Below, piece after piece: positions 22,549-32,210 of a stretch of 32,263 nucleotides of DNA (positions within the stretch are counted from its first letter, which is position 1; the number at the start of each line of letters is the position of its first letter). Source of the stretch: an uncultured Proteiniphilum sp. Its GTDB lineage: Bacteria; Bacteroidota; Bacteroidia; Bacteroidales; Dysgonomonadaceae. A program made the translations under genes and the position numbers. The stretch spans positions 1 through 32,263 of the forward strand of contig NZ_CALNAT010000140.1 of NCBI RefSeq assembly GCF_937873925.1. The letters are read 5' to 3'. The notes under the pieces were generated by a model. That model ran no database searches, had not been told where the DNA came from, and saw only the letters and a program-made list of their open reading frames with translations.

Positions 22549-24015
22549 ATGAGTAAACTACAGGAAGAAGGAAAAGTAAAAATGACCAATTATCGCTGGA
22601 CAATCTGTACCATGCTGTTCTTGGCGACTACAGTCAATTATCTGGACAGACAGGTACTTTCGCTTACATGGGCGGACTTTATTGCGCCGGAATTTCACTG
22701 GACAAACAGTGATTATGGGACCATCACCGGGTTATTCTCGCTGTTCTATGCGGTCTCCATGCTGTTTGCCGGAAAGTTCGTCGACTGGATTGACACGAAG
22801 AAGGGATTTCTCTGGGCGATAGGGATCTGGTCGTTCGGAGCAGTACTGCACGCTTTCTGCGGACTTCTCACTGCAGGCATTACAACAGATGAATGGACGT
22901 TCAGTTTTATGGGTGCGCGCGAAGCTATTGCCACGGTAGGAAATATCTCGATGGTCGTAAATGTAAGTGTTACGCTGTTTGTTTTCGCCCGGTTGATCCT
23001 GGCGATCGGAGAAGCCGGTAACTTTCCCGCCGCTATCAAAGCCACTGCTGAATATTTTCCAAAAAAAGACAGGGCCTATGCTACCAGTCTTTTCAACTCG
23101 GGTGCCCAGATCGGCGCTTTGCTGGCACCGCTGACTATCCCTTTTATCGCCAAGGCGTGGGGTTGGGAGATGGCATTCATCGTGATCGGTGCGATAGGCT
23201 TTGTATGGATGGGCTTTTGGGTGTTTATTTATCATAAACCCGAAAAAAACAAAAAAGTAAATGCAGCTGAACTGGCTTATATCAATCAGGACGATGCCGC
23301 GGACGCGGCTGCAGGTGCCAGGGAGAAAGATGAAAATGCAGGTAAGAAAGTTTCTTTTAAACAGGCTTTCAAGTATAGACAGACCTGGTCGTTTGCCGTG
23401 GGTAAATTCCTTACCGACGGCGTATGGTGGTTTTTGTTGTTCTGGATCCCGGCTTACCTGAGTGCGGTGTACGGACTGGATTCCACGCAAAGCGCACCGC
23501 ACGTGTTTACGGTATATGCCATCTCAATGATTTCCGTTTTTGCAGCCGGCTATTTCCCCGCCTATTTCATGAACAGGAAAAAGCTGGATCCCTATCAGGG
23601 GCGTATGCGGGCGATGCTCCTGTTTGCTTTTTTCCCTGTACTGATCTTACTCGCACAGCCGTTGGGAGGTATATCGGTCTGGATTCCCGTGATCATTATC
23701 GGTATCGCAGCGGCAGCACACCAGTCATGGTCGGCAAACATCTTCTCCACCGTGAGTGATATGTTCCCCAAACATGGGGTGGCCACTATTACCGGTATCG
23801 GCGGAATGGCAGGCGGTGTGGGTTCTCTGCTTATCAATCAGAGTTCAGGTATCCTGTTCGATCATACCGCCAACACCCACATGAAGTTCATGGGATTCGA
23901 AGGTATCGAATCGGGTTATTTCATTGTCTTCTGTATCTGTGCCTTTGCATACCTCATCGGGTGGACCATCATGAAATCCCTTGTTCCAAAATACCAACTC
24001 ATCACCGATATGTAA
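22549..24015 (+). CDS. exuT: MFS hexuronate transporter, ACS family (ExuT-like)
   Basis: 488 aa with about 12 hydrophobic segments. The first region NYLDRQVLSLTWADF is the hallmark of the anion:cation symporter branch (ExuT, GarP, DgoT), and the loop 2-3 motif GKFVDWIDTKKG matches MFS motif A. A charged cytoplasmic loop (Glu/Lys-rich, about 225-270) separates the two six-helix halves. It likely imports glucuronate, galacturonate or a related aldonate with protons across the inner membrane. Last gene of the plus arm, 64 bp after the aldolase. A T run follows at 24046-24052 with no good stem. An alternative start 11 codons later (MTNYRW) is possible. Confidence 0.88.
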   Translation: MSKLQEEGKVKMTNYRWTICTMLFLATTVNYLDRQVLSLTWADFIAPEFHWTNSDYGTITGLFSLFYAVSMLFAGKFVDWIDTKKGFLWAIGIWSFGAVLHAFCGLLTAGITTDEWTFSFMGAREAIATVGNISMVVNVSVTLFVFARLILAIGEAGNFPAAIKATAEYFPKKDRAYATSLFNSGAQIGALLAPLTIPFIAKAWGWEMAFIVIGAIGFVWMGFWVFIYHKPEKNKKVNAAELAYINQDDAADAAAGAREKDENAGKKVSFKQAFKYRQTWSFAVGKFLTDGVWWFLLFWIPAYLSAVYGLDSTQSAPHVFTVYAISMISVFAAGYFPAYFMNRKKLDPYQGRMRAMLLFAFFPVLILLAQPLGGISVWIPVIIIGIAAAAHQSWSANIFSTVSDMFPKHGVATITGIGGMAGGVGSLLINQSSGILFDHTANTHMKFMGFEGIESGYFIVFCICAFAYLIGWTIMKSLVPKYQLITDM

Positions 24016-24064
24016 TTTTCACCGGTTTCGGAATCGGGACGCAGATTTTTTTATGACAAACAGG

Positions 24065-25462
24065 CTATTCCGTCCCTCCGCCCAATGCATTATACAAATC
24101 AACGGTGCATTGCAACCGGGTCAGCTGCTCGCTTATCCGGCTCAAACGAGCCGACAGGTATTCCTGCTGCGCCGTCAGCACGGCCGTATAATCGACTTCG
24201 TCGGCCCTTAACAGTTCTTCGGTATATACGACGGACTTCTGCGCAGCGTCGATCTGTTGCTCGCGCAATTCCGTTTTGCGGGTGACACTTTCGTAGGTAT
24301 ATAAAATATCGGAAATCTCTTTTCCGGCATTTAGTACCGTATTCTGAAAAGCAGCCATCGCCTGTAACTGGTCTTCCTCGGCCAAAGCGAGATCCACCTT
24401 TAATTGTCCGCGGGCGAATACCGGTTGAGTGAGGCCCGCCACCACGTTCAAAACCAGCTTTTCGAGACTGAACAGATTTGAGAATCCCGAAGATGAATAG
24501 CCTACGGATCCCGAACTCAACGTTATGGAGGGATAAAAACCGGCCTGGGCCGCATTCTTCAACTCAAAAGCGACACGGAAGTCCAACTCCGCCTGCTTTA
24601 CGTCGGGGCGCCGGGCAAGCAGTTGCACCGGCACTCCGGTTTTCAACTGCATCGGCACCGGCTGCGACTCCAGCCGGGAACGCACCACCGGTCCGGGCTT
24701 TTTCCCCGACAGCAGATTAATTGTATTCTCCAATTGCCGGATACTGTTTTCGGTATCGATAGCGTTCATTTTCGTTTTCAGTAACAATACCCGGCTTTGC
24801 TCTATTGCCGCGGCATTCTGCCGCCCGGCTTCTTTGAGGGCTTCCATCGTTGCGACGCTTTTTTCCAACAACACAACGGTTTCGTTCGTAATAGCCAGTT
24901 GCTCGTCGAGCGCCAAAAGCGCATAGTAGGAATCGGCCATATGGGCGATCAGTCCCGATTGGACCATATCCCTATACGCCTGGCTTTTCAGGAACCGGGC
25001 ATATTGTGCACGTGACTGCCGGTTCAGTTTACCCCAGACATCCACATCCCAGTTCGCACTTATCCCGGCAAAAACATTCTCCGAATTGCGGCTGAAGGCT
25101 TTGTTGCCGTCGGAAGCAGCAGCGTGGGTGACTGTCACGCCGACAGACAGATTGGGAAAATAAGCCGCGCGGGTTCTTTTCAATTCGGCTTCCGCCTGGC
25201 GGATACTGCTGACAGCGATCTGCAAATCGGCATTATTGAAGAGAGCGGTATCGATAAGACTCACCAAATAGGGATCCGAAAAGAAATTCCGCCACGGGAT
25301 ATCGGCGATCGAGGTAGTGTCGGAAGAGGCCGTTTCCCGGTACAGACCGGCAGTATCCACCACCGGCGAGCGGTACGGATTAAGCATGTTGCAGGAGGAT
25401 AATCCGAAGAAAACAACACATCCTGTGATCAGTAAAACGGCTTGTCGATTGTTATTTTTCAT
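24065..25462 (-). CDS. RND efflux outer-membrane factor (TolC/OprM type lipoprotein)
   Basis: 465 aa from the ATG at 25462, which gives a clean lipoprotein signal (MKNNNRQAVLLITGC then LSSC lipobox); in-frame ATGs at 25492, 25486 and 25483 would lengthen it without benefit. The gene then overlaps the last 11 nt of the RND pump gene. NodT/OprM-type features: DIPWRNFFSDPYLVSLIDTA, LLARRPDVKQAELDFRVA (the conserved RPD motif), long coiled-coil helices with AQQEYLSARL near the end. It forms the trimeric outer-membrane channel of the tripartite pump. Confidence 0.9.
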   Translation of the reverse strand: MKNNNRQAVLLITGCVVFFGLSSCNMLNPYRSPVVDTAGLYRETASSDTTSIADIPWRNFFSDPYLVSLIDTALFNNADLQIAVSSIRQAEAELKRTRAAYFPNLSVGVTVTHAAASDGNKAFSRNSENVFAGISANWDVDVWGKLNRQSRAQYARFLKSQAYRDMVQSGLIAHMADSYYALLALDEQLAITNETVVLLEKSVATMEALKEAGRQNAAAIEQSRVLLLKTKMNAIDTENSIRQLENTINLLSGKKPGPVVRSRLESQPVPMQLKTGVPVQLLARRPDVKQAELDFRVAFELKNAAQAGFYPSITLSSGSVGYSSSGFSNLFSLEKLVLNVVAGLTQPVFARGQLKVDLALAEEDQLQAMAAFQNTVLNAGKEISDILYTYESVTRKTELREQQIDAAQKSVVYTEELLRADEVDYTAVLTAQQEYLSARLSRISEQLTRLQCTVDLYNALGGGTE

Positions 25463-28400
25463 CTTCACCAAAAATTGTTTCATCATCAACATTGAACAGA
25501 CCCGACTTGCGGAAGCGATCTTCGAGAGTCTGGAAAAGGATATACAACGAAGGGATCACCAACACGCCCAGGAGCGTTCCTATCAGCATACCGCCGATGG
25601 AACTCAGGCCGATGGAGCGATTCCCTACCGCACCGGCACCTGTGGCGAGCATCAAGGGGGTCAACCCCGCAATAAACGCGAAAGAAGTCATCAGGATGGG
25701 CCTGAAACGCGCTACGGCTCCTTTTACCGCTGCTTCAACGACATTCATGCCCTGCCGCCGGCGCTGTATGGCATATTCCACGATCAGGATGGCGTTCTTG
25801 GCAAGCAACCCAATCAACATGATCAGCGATATCTGCACATAAATACTATTGGTAATCCCCTGATGGATGCCGAACAGCCACAGGAAAATAAACACACCGG
25901 CCAACCCCACCGGCAGCGAGAGGATCACGGCCAACGGCAGGATATAACTTTCGTACAACGCCGCCAGTAACAGGAAAACGAAGATCAGGCAGAGCATGAA
26001 TATCATGGATGTTTGGTTGCCGCTACGCACTTCCTCGCGCGTCATTCCCGAGTACTCATACGTATATCCTTCGGGAAGGTTCTCGCTCATCCTTTCCACT
26101 AAATTGATAACGTTCCCTGTACTGTATCCGTCAGCCGTATTGGGGATGATGGTCACATCCATCGATGTATAGAGGTTGTAACGCGAAATGGTCTGGGGCC
26201 CCGTAATATCGGTAATCGTAAAAAATTCGGTAATGGGCGACATCTCGCCCGAGGCCGTCTTCACGTAGTAGCTGTTCAGGTCGTCCATTTTGGAACGGTA
26301 TTCGGGTGAAGCCTGCAGAATCACGCGGTATGACTTGCCGAACAGGGTGATATTCGACGAATAAAGGCTGCCGATATAGATCTGCAGCGTCGAAAGAATA
26401 TCGTTCATCGAAAGGCCCGCCTCCATCACTTTCGCCACATTCACGTCAAGCTGCTTCTGCGGGAAATTGGGATTAAAAGTCGTGGAGGCCATCAATATCT
26501 CATCCTGTTGCTGAAGCTCCTGCAGAAACTGCTGCGTAACCTCATAAAAATCGTGGATGTTGCCGCCCGTTTTATCCTGCATCTTCAGATCGACGCCACT
26601 GGACAGTCCGAATCCCCTTAAGGTAGGAGAGCTGAATATCATAAAATTGGCACCGATAATAGAATCCGTCCGTTCTTTAAGTACCGAAACAATATCAGCC
26701 GCGGTGCGATTCCGGTCATCCCATGGTGTGAGTTTATACATAACCGTTCCGTACGAACTACCCAAACCGCTCATGAAATTCACCCCCGTAATGGCCGTTA
26801 CGTTTTGTACTTCCGGAATAGAGCCGGAGAGGGATGCCACCCGTTGTACAATGGAATCCGAGCGCTCCATAGACGAGCCCGGCGGCAATGTGATCATCAG
26901 GATCACCTCACCGCTGTCTTCCTGGGGGACAAATCCGGTAGGAATGATGCGCATCATTCCGAAAAGCACCACCGAGAAAAGGGCAATTATCACCGGCGTA
27001 ATCCAGCGGTACCTTTTCTTGCCGAGAAAACGCAATGTTTTTTCATACCGTATGGTGAGCTTGTCAAAATAGGTATTGAAGAATCTCAGAAACCGTTTGA
27101 TAAGATTGTTTTCAGCCGGACGGGCGCCTTCCGCCTCATGGTGTGCGGGGCGGAGGAAAAGCGCACTTAAAGCGGGGCTTAAGGTCAAGGCATTGACAGC
27201 CGAGATAATGATTGCCGTCGCTAACGTCAATCCAAACTGCTTATAAAACACACCGCTCGTTCCACCGATAAAACTGACGGGGATGAATACCGACGCCATC
27301 ACCAGCGTAATGGAAACAATGGCAGGTGCTATCTCCTTCATTGTCGTGATGGTTGCCTCTTTCGCGTTTCTGGCGCCTTTCTCCATGTGCGCATGTACCG
27401 CTTCGACCACTACGATGGCGTCATCGACCACAATTCCGATCGCCAGCACCAGTGCGAAGAGCGTAAGCAGATTGATGGAAAAGCCCAATAGCTGCAACAC
27501 GAAGAACGATCCGATAATAGCCACCGGGATGGCAATGGCGGGAATAAGCGTAGAACGGAAACTCTGCAGAAAGACAAGTACCACGAGAAAAACCAGCACG
27601 AATGCTTCCAATAACGTCGCTACCACTTTATGGATAGAAGCGTCGAGGAATTCGTTGGCATCCGACATGTAAGTTATCTGAAAGCCGGGAGGAAAACTTC
27701 CGGAAGCCGCTTCCAGTTCCTTCTTTACCGTATTGATCAGTTCACGGGCATTGGAGTTTGCCGTCTGACTGACATTGATGGATACGGCAGGTTTTCCGTC
27801 GGAAGCCGATTGTACCGAGTAATTCAACGACCCCAACTCTACGTCGGCTATATCCGAAAGACGGAGAATGTGACCGTTGGAAGAACGGAGCACTATATTT
27901 CCGAACTCTTCCACCGTCTTGAGCCTGCCGGTATATTTAAGCGGATACTGGAAAGTCTGGTCACTGTTTTGTCCCAGCTCCCCGGGGGCGGCCTCCACAT
28001 TCTGGTCGGAAAGAAGTTGCCGTATTTCCTGCGGGGTGATGCCATAAGAGGCCATCACATCCGGCTTCAGCCATATACGCATGGAATAGGTCTGTGCACC
28101 CATCACACTGGCGTCGCCCACACCCGGAATACGCTTGATCTGAGGTAATATATTGATATCCACATAGTTTTGGATGAATTGCTGATCGTGCTCGGGATTG
28201 GATGACGACACCGAGATCCGCAACACATTGTCGGTTTGCTGCTTGCGTACCGTAACGCCCGACAGGGTAACTTCGGCCGGAAGAAGCGAGGTAGCCTGGT
28301 TCACACGGTTTTGCACGTTTACCGTAGCCATATCGGGATCGACGTCCTGTTCGAAATAGATAGTAATGGAAGCCGATCCGCTGTTGGAAGCCGTCGATGT

Positions 28401-28634
28401 CATATAGGTCATTCCTTCAACTCCGTTGATCTGTTCTTCGAGCGGGATTACCACGCTGCTCATCACTACATCGGCATTCGCCCCGCTATAATTGGCCGAA
28501 ACCCTTACCGTCGGCGGGGCAATGTTCGGATACTGTTCGACCGGTAGCGTAGATAGCCCCAGTATCCCCAGAACGACTATCAGTATGGAAATCACGGTGG
28601 ATAATACCGGTCTTTCTATAAAAATTTTCAGCAT
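25452..28634 (-). CDS. RND multidrug efflux pump, HAE1 (AcrB/MexB) family
   Basis: 1060 aa, normal length for AcrB-type pumps. Starts MLKIFIERPVLSTVISILIV (TM1), then the porter domain motif LPVEQYPNIAPPTV. The proton-relay Asp pair is in IGIVVDDAIVVVEAV within TM4, with MKEIAPAIVSITLVM after it. Second-half TM motifs GLLAKNAILIVEYA and a GMLIGTLLGVLVIPSLY end are present. Inner-membrane proton antiporter for hydrophobic or amphiphilic compounds, working with the adaptor upstream and the channel downstream. 46 bp separate it from the adaptor gene. Substrates cannot be read from sequence. Confidence 0.95.
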   Translation of the reverse strand: MLKIFIERPVLSTVISILIVVLGILGLSTLPVEQYPNIAPPTVRVSANYSGANADVVMSSVVIPLEEQINGVEGMTYMTSTASNSGSASITIYFEQDVDPDMATVNVQNRVNQATSLLPAEVTLSGVTVRKQQTDNVLRISVSSSNPEHDQQFIQNYVDINILPQIKRIPGVGDASVMGAQTYSMRIWLKPDVMASYGITPQEIRQLLSDQNVEAAPGELGQNSDQTFQYPLKYTGRLKTVEEFGNIVLRSSNGHILRLSDIADVELGSLNYSVQSASDGKPAVSINVSQTANSNARELINTVKKELEAASGSFPPGFQITYMSDANEFLDASIHKVVATLLEAFVLVFLVVLVFLQSFRSTLIPAIAIPVAIIGSFFVLQLLGFSINLLTLFALVLAIGIVVDDAIVVVEAVHAHMEKGARNAKEATITTMKEIAPAIVSITLVMASVFIPVSFIGGTSGVFYKQFGLTLATAIIISAVNALTLSPALSALFLRPAHHEAEGARPAENNLIKRFLRFFNTYFDKLTIRYEKTLRFLGKKRYRWITPVIIALFSVVLFGMMRIIPTGFVPQEDSGEVILMITLPPGSSMERSDSIVQRVASLSGSIPEVQNVTAITGVNFMSGLGSSYGTVMYKLTPWDDRNRTAADIVSVLKERTDSIIGANFMIFSSPTLRGFGLSSGVDLKMQDKTGGNIHDFYEVTQQFLQELQQQDEILMASTTFNPNFPQKQLDVNVAKVMEAGLSMNDILSTLQIYIGSLYSSNITLFGKSYRVILQASPEYRSKMDDLNSYYVKTASGEMSPITEFFTITDITGPQTISRYNLYTSMDVTIIPNTADGYSTGNVINLVERMSENLPEGYTYEYSGMTREEVRSGNQTSMIFMLCLIFVFLLLAALYESYILPLAVILSLPVGLAGVFIFLWLFGIHQGITNSIYVQISLIMLIGLLAKNAILIVEYAIQRRRQGMNVVEAAVKGAVARFRPILMTSFAFIAGLTPLMLATGAGAVGNRSIGLSSIGGMLIGTLLGVLVIPSLYILFQTLEDRFRKSGLFNVDDETIFGEDEK

Positions 28635-28680
28635 AATCTGTTACTTTCTTTCGGATTGAATTGCCGTGAAGAATAGTCTT

Positions 28681-29790
28681 TTATTCTTCCCCGACTTTTA
28701 TTTTCTGCCCATTTCTCAATGTGGCGATGCCGTCCAGCACGATCGTATCTCCCTCTTCCAGTCCGGCGGTAACGACATAGCGTTTGCCGTCGGACAACGG
28801 TTCAACCTCAACAATGGCCTGCACGGTGGAATCATTGGCCACTTTGTACAAGACCACCTTATTTTGCTGGGCAAAAGTCGATTTCTGCGGGATAACAAAT
28901 ACGTCCTCCACTTTGCGGGGGATCGCTATTTTACCGCTGGCGCCGCTTCTCAGCATACCTTGCCGGTTGGGGAAGGCAGCCCGGAGATTCACGGAACCGG
29001 TGCCGGGATTAACAATACCCGAAATGGTGGATACCTTTCCCCTCTCGGGATACACGGTACCGTCGGCAAGGGTAAGCGTGACTTCAGGGATATGACCGAT
29101 CTTTTCAGCAAGGGAATTTCCTTCGAGCGTGGCGAGCAGAGCGGAAAATGCCTTTTCGTTAATGGAGAAATAGGCATATACGGTTTCGATATTCGAAATA
29201 GTGGTGAGCGTAGTGGCGCTTGTGACCATATTCCCGCTCCGGTAAGGGATGGAACCAATAACGCCGTCGATAGGGCTTGAAACAGTGGTCCAGCTTGTAG
29301 TAGCCTGCGCAGCGCGGAGAGCGGCTTCGGCTTCGGCTTTCGATGCCTGCGCCGCTTTATGCGCATTTTCGTATGTCTCAAGCTGCACTCCACTTACTAT
29401 GTTCTTCTCGGCCAGCGGACGGATTCGTTCAACGTCGAGGCGGGCAGTGTTCAGATTCGCTTCGGCAGTTTCCAAAGCAGCCCTGGCGGAAGCCAGGTCG
29501 TGTGCGGAGGTAGGCGAATTGATGGAGAAAAGGGCTTGCCCTTTTTTCACGACAGCCCCCTCATCGATATAGACCTTATCGATATAGCCGCTCACACGCG
29601 GTTTTATCTCGGCATCCTCCTGGCCTCTTAATAGGACGGGGTAAACGCTTTGAAGCTCTGCGTCCTGCCTTTCTACAACCATTACCGGATATTCCTTCCC
29701 GGAACTCTGATCTTGCCCGCCCTTTCTGTCGGAGCACGAAAAAAGTAACAGCACGGAAACCCCTGCTATCATACCTCTTTTTACATTCAT
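28681..29790 (-). CDS. RND efflux periplasmic adaptor (membrane fusion protein)
   Basis: 369 aa lipoprotein: MNVKRGMIAGVSVLLLFSC, lipobox Cys19. Order of parts: beta-barrel start, lipoyl half motif RVSGYIDKVYIDEGAVVKKG, a coiled-coil hairpin (about 90-160, rich in Ala/Glu), second lipoyl half (ATTSWTTVSSPIDGVIG), then the membrane-proximal domain ending in VTAGLEEGDTIVLDGIATL. Typical MexA/AcrA family. First gene of the three-gene pump operon. No local repressor gene (TetR or MarR) is in the window, so control is from elsewhere. Confidence 0.92.
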   Translation of the reverse strand: MNVKRGMIAGVSVLLLFSCSDRKGGQDQSSGKEYPVMVVERQDAELQSVYPVLLRGQEDAEIKPRVSGYIDKVYIDEGAVVKKGQALFSINSPTSAHDLASARAALETAEANLNTARLDVERIRPLAEKNIVSGVQLETYENAHKAAQASKAEAEAALRAAQATTSWTTVSSPIDGVIGSIPYRSGNMVTSATTLTTISNIETVYAYFSINEKAFSALLATLEGNSLAEKIGHIPEVTLTLADGTVYPERGKVSTISGIVNPGTGSVNLRAAFPNRQGMLRSGASGKIAIPRKVEDVFVIPQKSTFAQQNKVVLYKVANDSTVQAIVEVEPLSDGKRYVVTAGLEEGDTIVLDGIATLRNGQKIKVGEE

Positions 29791-29838
29791 AATTATATCT
29801 TAATTTGAATTTGAATTCATTTTGAATCTAGTAAGGAG

Positions 29839-29858
29839 CAAAAGTAATCAAAAGTAAT
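29839..29858 (-). promoter_or_regulatory. Tandem decamer with two -7-like boxes before the pump operon
   Basis: CAAAAGTAAT occurs twice in perfect tandem. On the minus strand each copy contains TACTTTTG, a full -7 consensus, about 50-65 bp before the adaptor start. No clear TTTG is found at the matching -33 position, so one or both boxes may depend on a regulator. Confidence 0.45.
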
Positions 29859-30060
29859 ATTCCGGTCTTGTAAAAACAGGCGGTCGGCATTCAGAAAATA
29901 CAAATGTTTAACTTTTTTTATTTCTGTTCTCTACGGAATTCTTCAGGGTATAGCAGATCCTCTTCTTTCGCCTCAACCATCCATCTTTCGATACGAAAAA
30001 TGATCGAACGGAAAAATTCTTATTTGATTTATTTAACGAAATTGTTGCCTTCTTTTTTAG

Positions 30061-30068
30061 TAGCTTTG
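30061..30068 (+). promoter_or_regulatory. Candidate -7 box of the MATE gene
   Basis: TAGCTTTG matches the -7 consensus; the -33 region is weak (ATTG near 30041). Transcription would start near 30074-30077, almost on the first ATG (30079), which makes the second ATG (30091) attractive as the true start. Confidence 0.45.
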
Positions 30069-30078
30069 AGGCCGGAAA

Positions 30079-31491
30079 ATGAAAATCAAAATGAGTAATA
30101 AAAGAATAAGCGTAGCAAAAAATCCGATTGAATTAGGTACGGAAAAGATAGGTAAACTATTGATTCAATATGCTATTCCGGCTATTATCGCCATGACGGC
30201 TTCATCCCTATACCATATTACCGATAGTATTTTTATCGGGCACGGAGTGGGTGCGTTGGCCATTTCGGGATTGGCCATTACTTTCCCGCTGATGAACCTG
30301 GCGGCTGCTTTCGGCTCGCTGGTAGGTGCGGGAGCGGCAACGTTGCTTTCGATACGGATGGGGCAGAAAGATTATGAAACCGCTAATATTATTTTAGGCA
30401 ATGAACTGACCTTGAATATTATTTTCGGTATAGGATTTTCCGTTGTGGCATATATTTTCCTGGATCCGATCCTCTATTTTTTCGGGGCCAGCGATGCGAC
30501 AATCCCTTATGCGCGCGATTTTATGCATGTTATTTTACTGGGTAACGTGATCACCCATTTATATCTGGGGCTAAACGGTATGCTACGCTCGGCGGGAAGG
30601 CCCGATAAGGCAATGTATGCCACCATAGCTACCGTTCTGATCAACCTGGTGCTCAACCCCCTGTTTATTTTTGTATTCCAATGGGGCATACAGGGAAGCG
30701 CCTGGGCTACCGTCATTTCACAAACGATCATGTTAATTTGGCAATTGAAATTTTTCAGCAATAAAGGAAGTTTCATTTACCTCCAAAAAAAAGCCTTTAA
30801 ACTTCATAAAAAAATTGTGACCGATTCACTTTCGATCGGCCTGTCCCCGTTTCTGATGAATGCCGTGTCGTGCCTGATCGTCATTGTCATCAATCAGGGA
30901 TTGTTACGTACAGGAGGTGATCTGGCCGTAGGGGCTTATGGCATCGTAAACCGTATCGCTTATTTGTTTATCATGATTGTAATGGGCTTAAACCAGGGAA
31001 TGCAGCCTATTGCCGGCTATAACTTCGGGGCCATGCTCTATAAGAGAGTGAACGAGGTCTTGAAAAAGTCGGTTATTCTGGCTACCGGCGTGACTACTTT
31101 CGGTTTCTTAGTCGTATTCTTTTTTCCGGAAGCGATTGCCGCAATGTTTACCGGCGATAGAGAACTGATAGAACTTTCGAGGAATGGATTACGCATTGTC
31201 TTTTTAACGTACCCTATCATCGGCTTTCAGATGGTTACGGCCAACTTTTTCCAGAGTATCGGTATGGTCGGTAAAGCCATATTTATGTCGCTCAGCCGGC
31301 AGTTGTTGTTCCTGTTGCCATGCTTACTCATCTTTCCTTATTATTGGGGAATCGATGGCATCTGGTACAGCATGCCTTCCGCCGATCTGATCTCGAGCAT
31401 TGTGGCCGTTGTTATGTTGACTTATCAATTCCGGCAATTTAAAATAAAAGAGCATGAAGAGCTGCGCCCGTCCGGACAAAGTGTTCAATGA
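30079..31491 (+). CDS. MATE family efflux transporter
   Basis: 470 aa with two homologous six-helix halves, the MatE/MepA type. Recognisable stretches: LGTEKIGKLLIQYAIPAIIAM at the start, YHITDSIFIGHGVGALAISGLAI, and the second-half NQGMQPIAGYNFGA with its conserved Gln and Gly. Inner-membrane antiporter that expels cationic or other compounds with Na+ or H+. The start may be the ATG at 30091 (MSNKRIS), since the apparent promoter lies only about 10 bp before 30079. The cytidylate-kinase-like gene follows after 42 bp and may be co-transcribed. Divergent from the RND operon, so the two exporters share one 288-bp control region. Confidence 0.9.
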   Translation: MKIKMSNKRISVAKNPIELGTEKIGKLLIQYAIPAIIAMTASSLYHITDSIFIGHGVGALAISGLAITFPLMNLAAAFGSLVGAGAATLLSIRMGQKDYETANIILGNELTLNIIFGIGFSVVAYIFLDPILYFFGASDATIPYARDFMHVILLGNVITHLYLGLNGMLRSAGRPDKAMYATIATVLINLVLNPLFIFVFQWGIQGSAWATVISQTIMLIWQLKFFSNKGSFIYLQKKAFKLHKKIVTDSLSIGLSPFLMNAVSCLIVIVINQGLLRTGGDLAVGAYGIVNRIAYLFIMIVMGLNQGMQPIAGYNFGAMLYKRVNEVLKKSVILATGVTTFGFLVVFFFPEAIAAMFTGDRELIELSRNGLRIVFLTYPIIGFQMVTANFFQSIGMVGKAIFMSLSRQLLFLLPCLLIFPYYWGIDGIWYSMPSADLISSIVAVVMLTYQFRQFKIKEHEELRPSGQSVQ

Positions 31492-31533
31492 AGCAGGCGG
31501 CGCTTCGGATAAATTTACTTAAAAGAAAAAATT

Positions 31534-32148
31534 ATGAAGAACGATTTTATTATTACCATAGGGCGCCAATTGGGTAGTGGCGGCCGGCAAATAGGGCGGC
31601 TTTTATCAACGCGATTAGACATTCCGTATTACGATAAGGAGTTGATCACGCTGGCTTCGAAACAGAGCGGTTTGGCTAAAGAGGTCTTTGAAAAAGCCGA
31701 TGAAAAGAAACGTTTTACCTTAACCGGAGGATTACTGGGACTTAAAATATCAATCCTGGACGAAGGATTTTCCAATAATTACCTATGGAACGAGATGTTG
31801 TTTAAAATTCAAAGCGATGTGATACGGAATTTGGCCCGTGAAAAATCGTGCATATTTATCGGACGTTGCGCCGATTATATTTTACGTGATCATCCGCACA
31901 CGTTGAATGTGTTTATCAGCGCCGAACAAGTTGACCGGATAAAGCGTGTCGCGGATTACTATGAACTGACTGAAAAGAAAGCGCTTGAGTTGATCGAGAA
32001 GACCGACAAAAAACGGGCCGGATATTACAATTATTACAGTAACAAACAATGGGGCGCCGCCGAGTCGTATCATTTGTGCATCAATTCATCGGTATTGGGT
32101 ATCGAGGCAACAACCGGTTTTATCGAGGAGTTTTTGAAGAAACGGTAA
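31534..32148 (+). CDS. Cytidylate-kinase-like P-loop family protein
   Basis: 204 aa. The N-terminus FIITIGRQLGSGGRQIGRL is a P-loop of the Cytidylate_kin2 type (GRQxGSGG in place of a classical GxxGxGK), followed by LSTRLDIPYYDKELI and, mid-protein, IFIGRCADYILRDHP with the conserved Arg. The LID-like KKRAGYYNYYSNKQWG segment resembles NMP kinases. Family members are widespread in Bacteroidetes and Firmicutes, but their substrate is mostly untested; it should not be taken for the housekeeping Cmk, which is longer and has a classical P-loop. Adjacent to the MATE gene, with no evident functional link. Confidence 0.8.
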   Translation: MKNDFIITIGRQLGSGGRQIGRLLSTRLDIPYYDKELITLASKQSGLAKEVFEKADEKKRFTLTGGLLGLKISILDEGFSNNYLWNEMLFKIQSDVIRNLAREKSCIFIGRCADYILRDHPHTLNVFISAEQVDRIKRVADYYELTEKKALELIEKTDKKRAGYYNYYSNKQWGAAESYHLCINSSVLGIEATTGFIEEFLKKR

Positions 32149-32210
32149 TGTGGCATCAAACTGAATGTTACACCATTTAAAACGTCCACGCCGGTATTCT
32201 CTGGGGGGTG

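Noticed and set aside
24016..24064. Intrinsic terminator after the transporter gene
   Set aside because: A T run is present, but I could not find a convincing stem in front of it.
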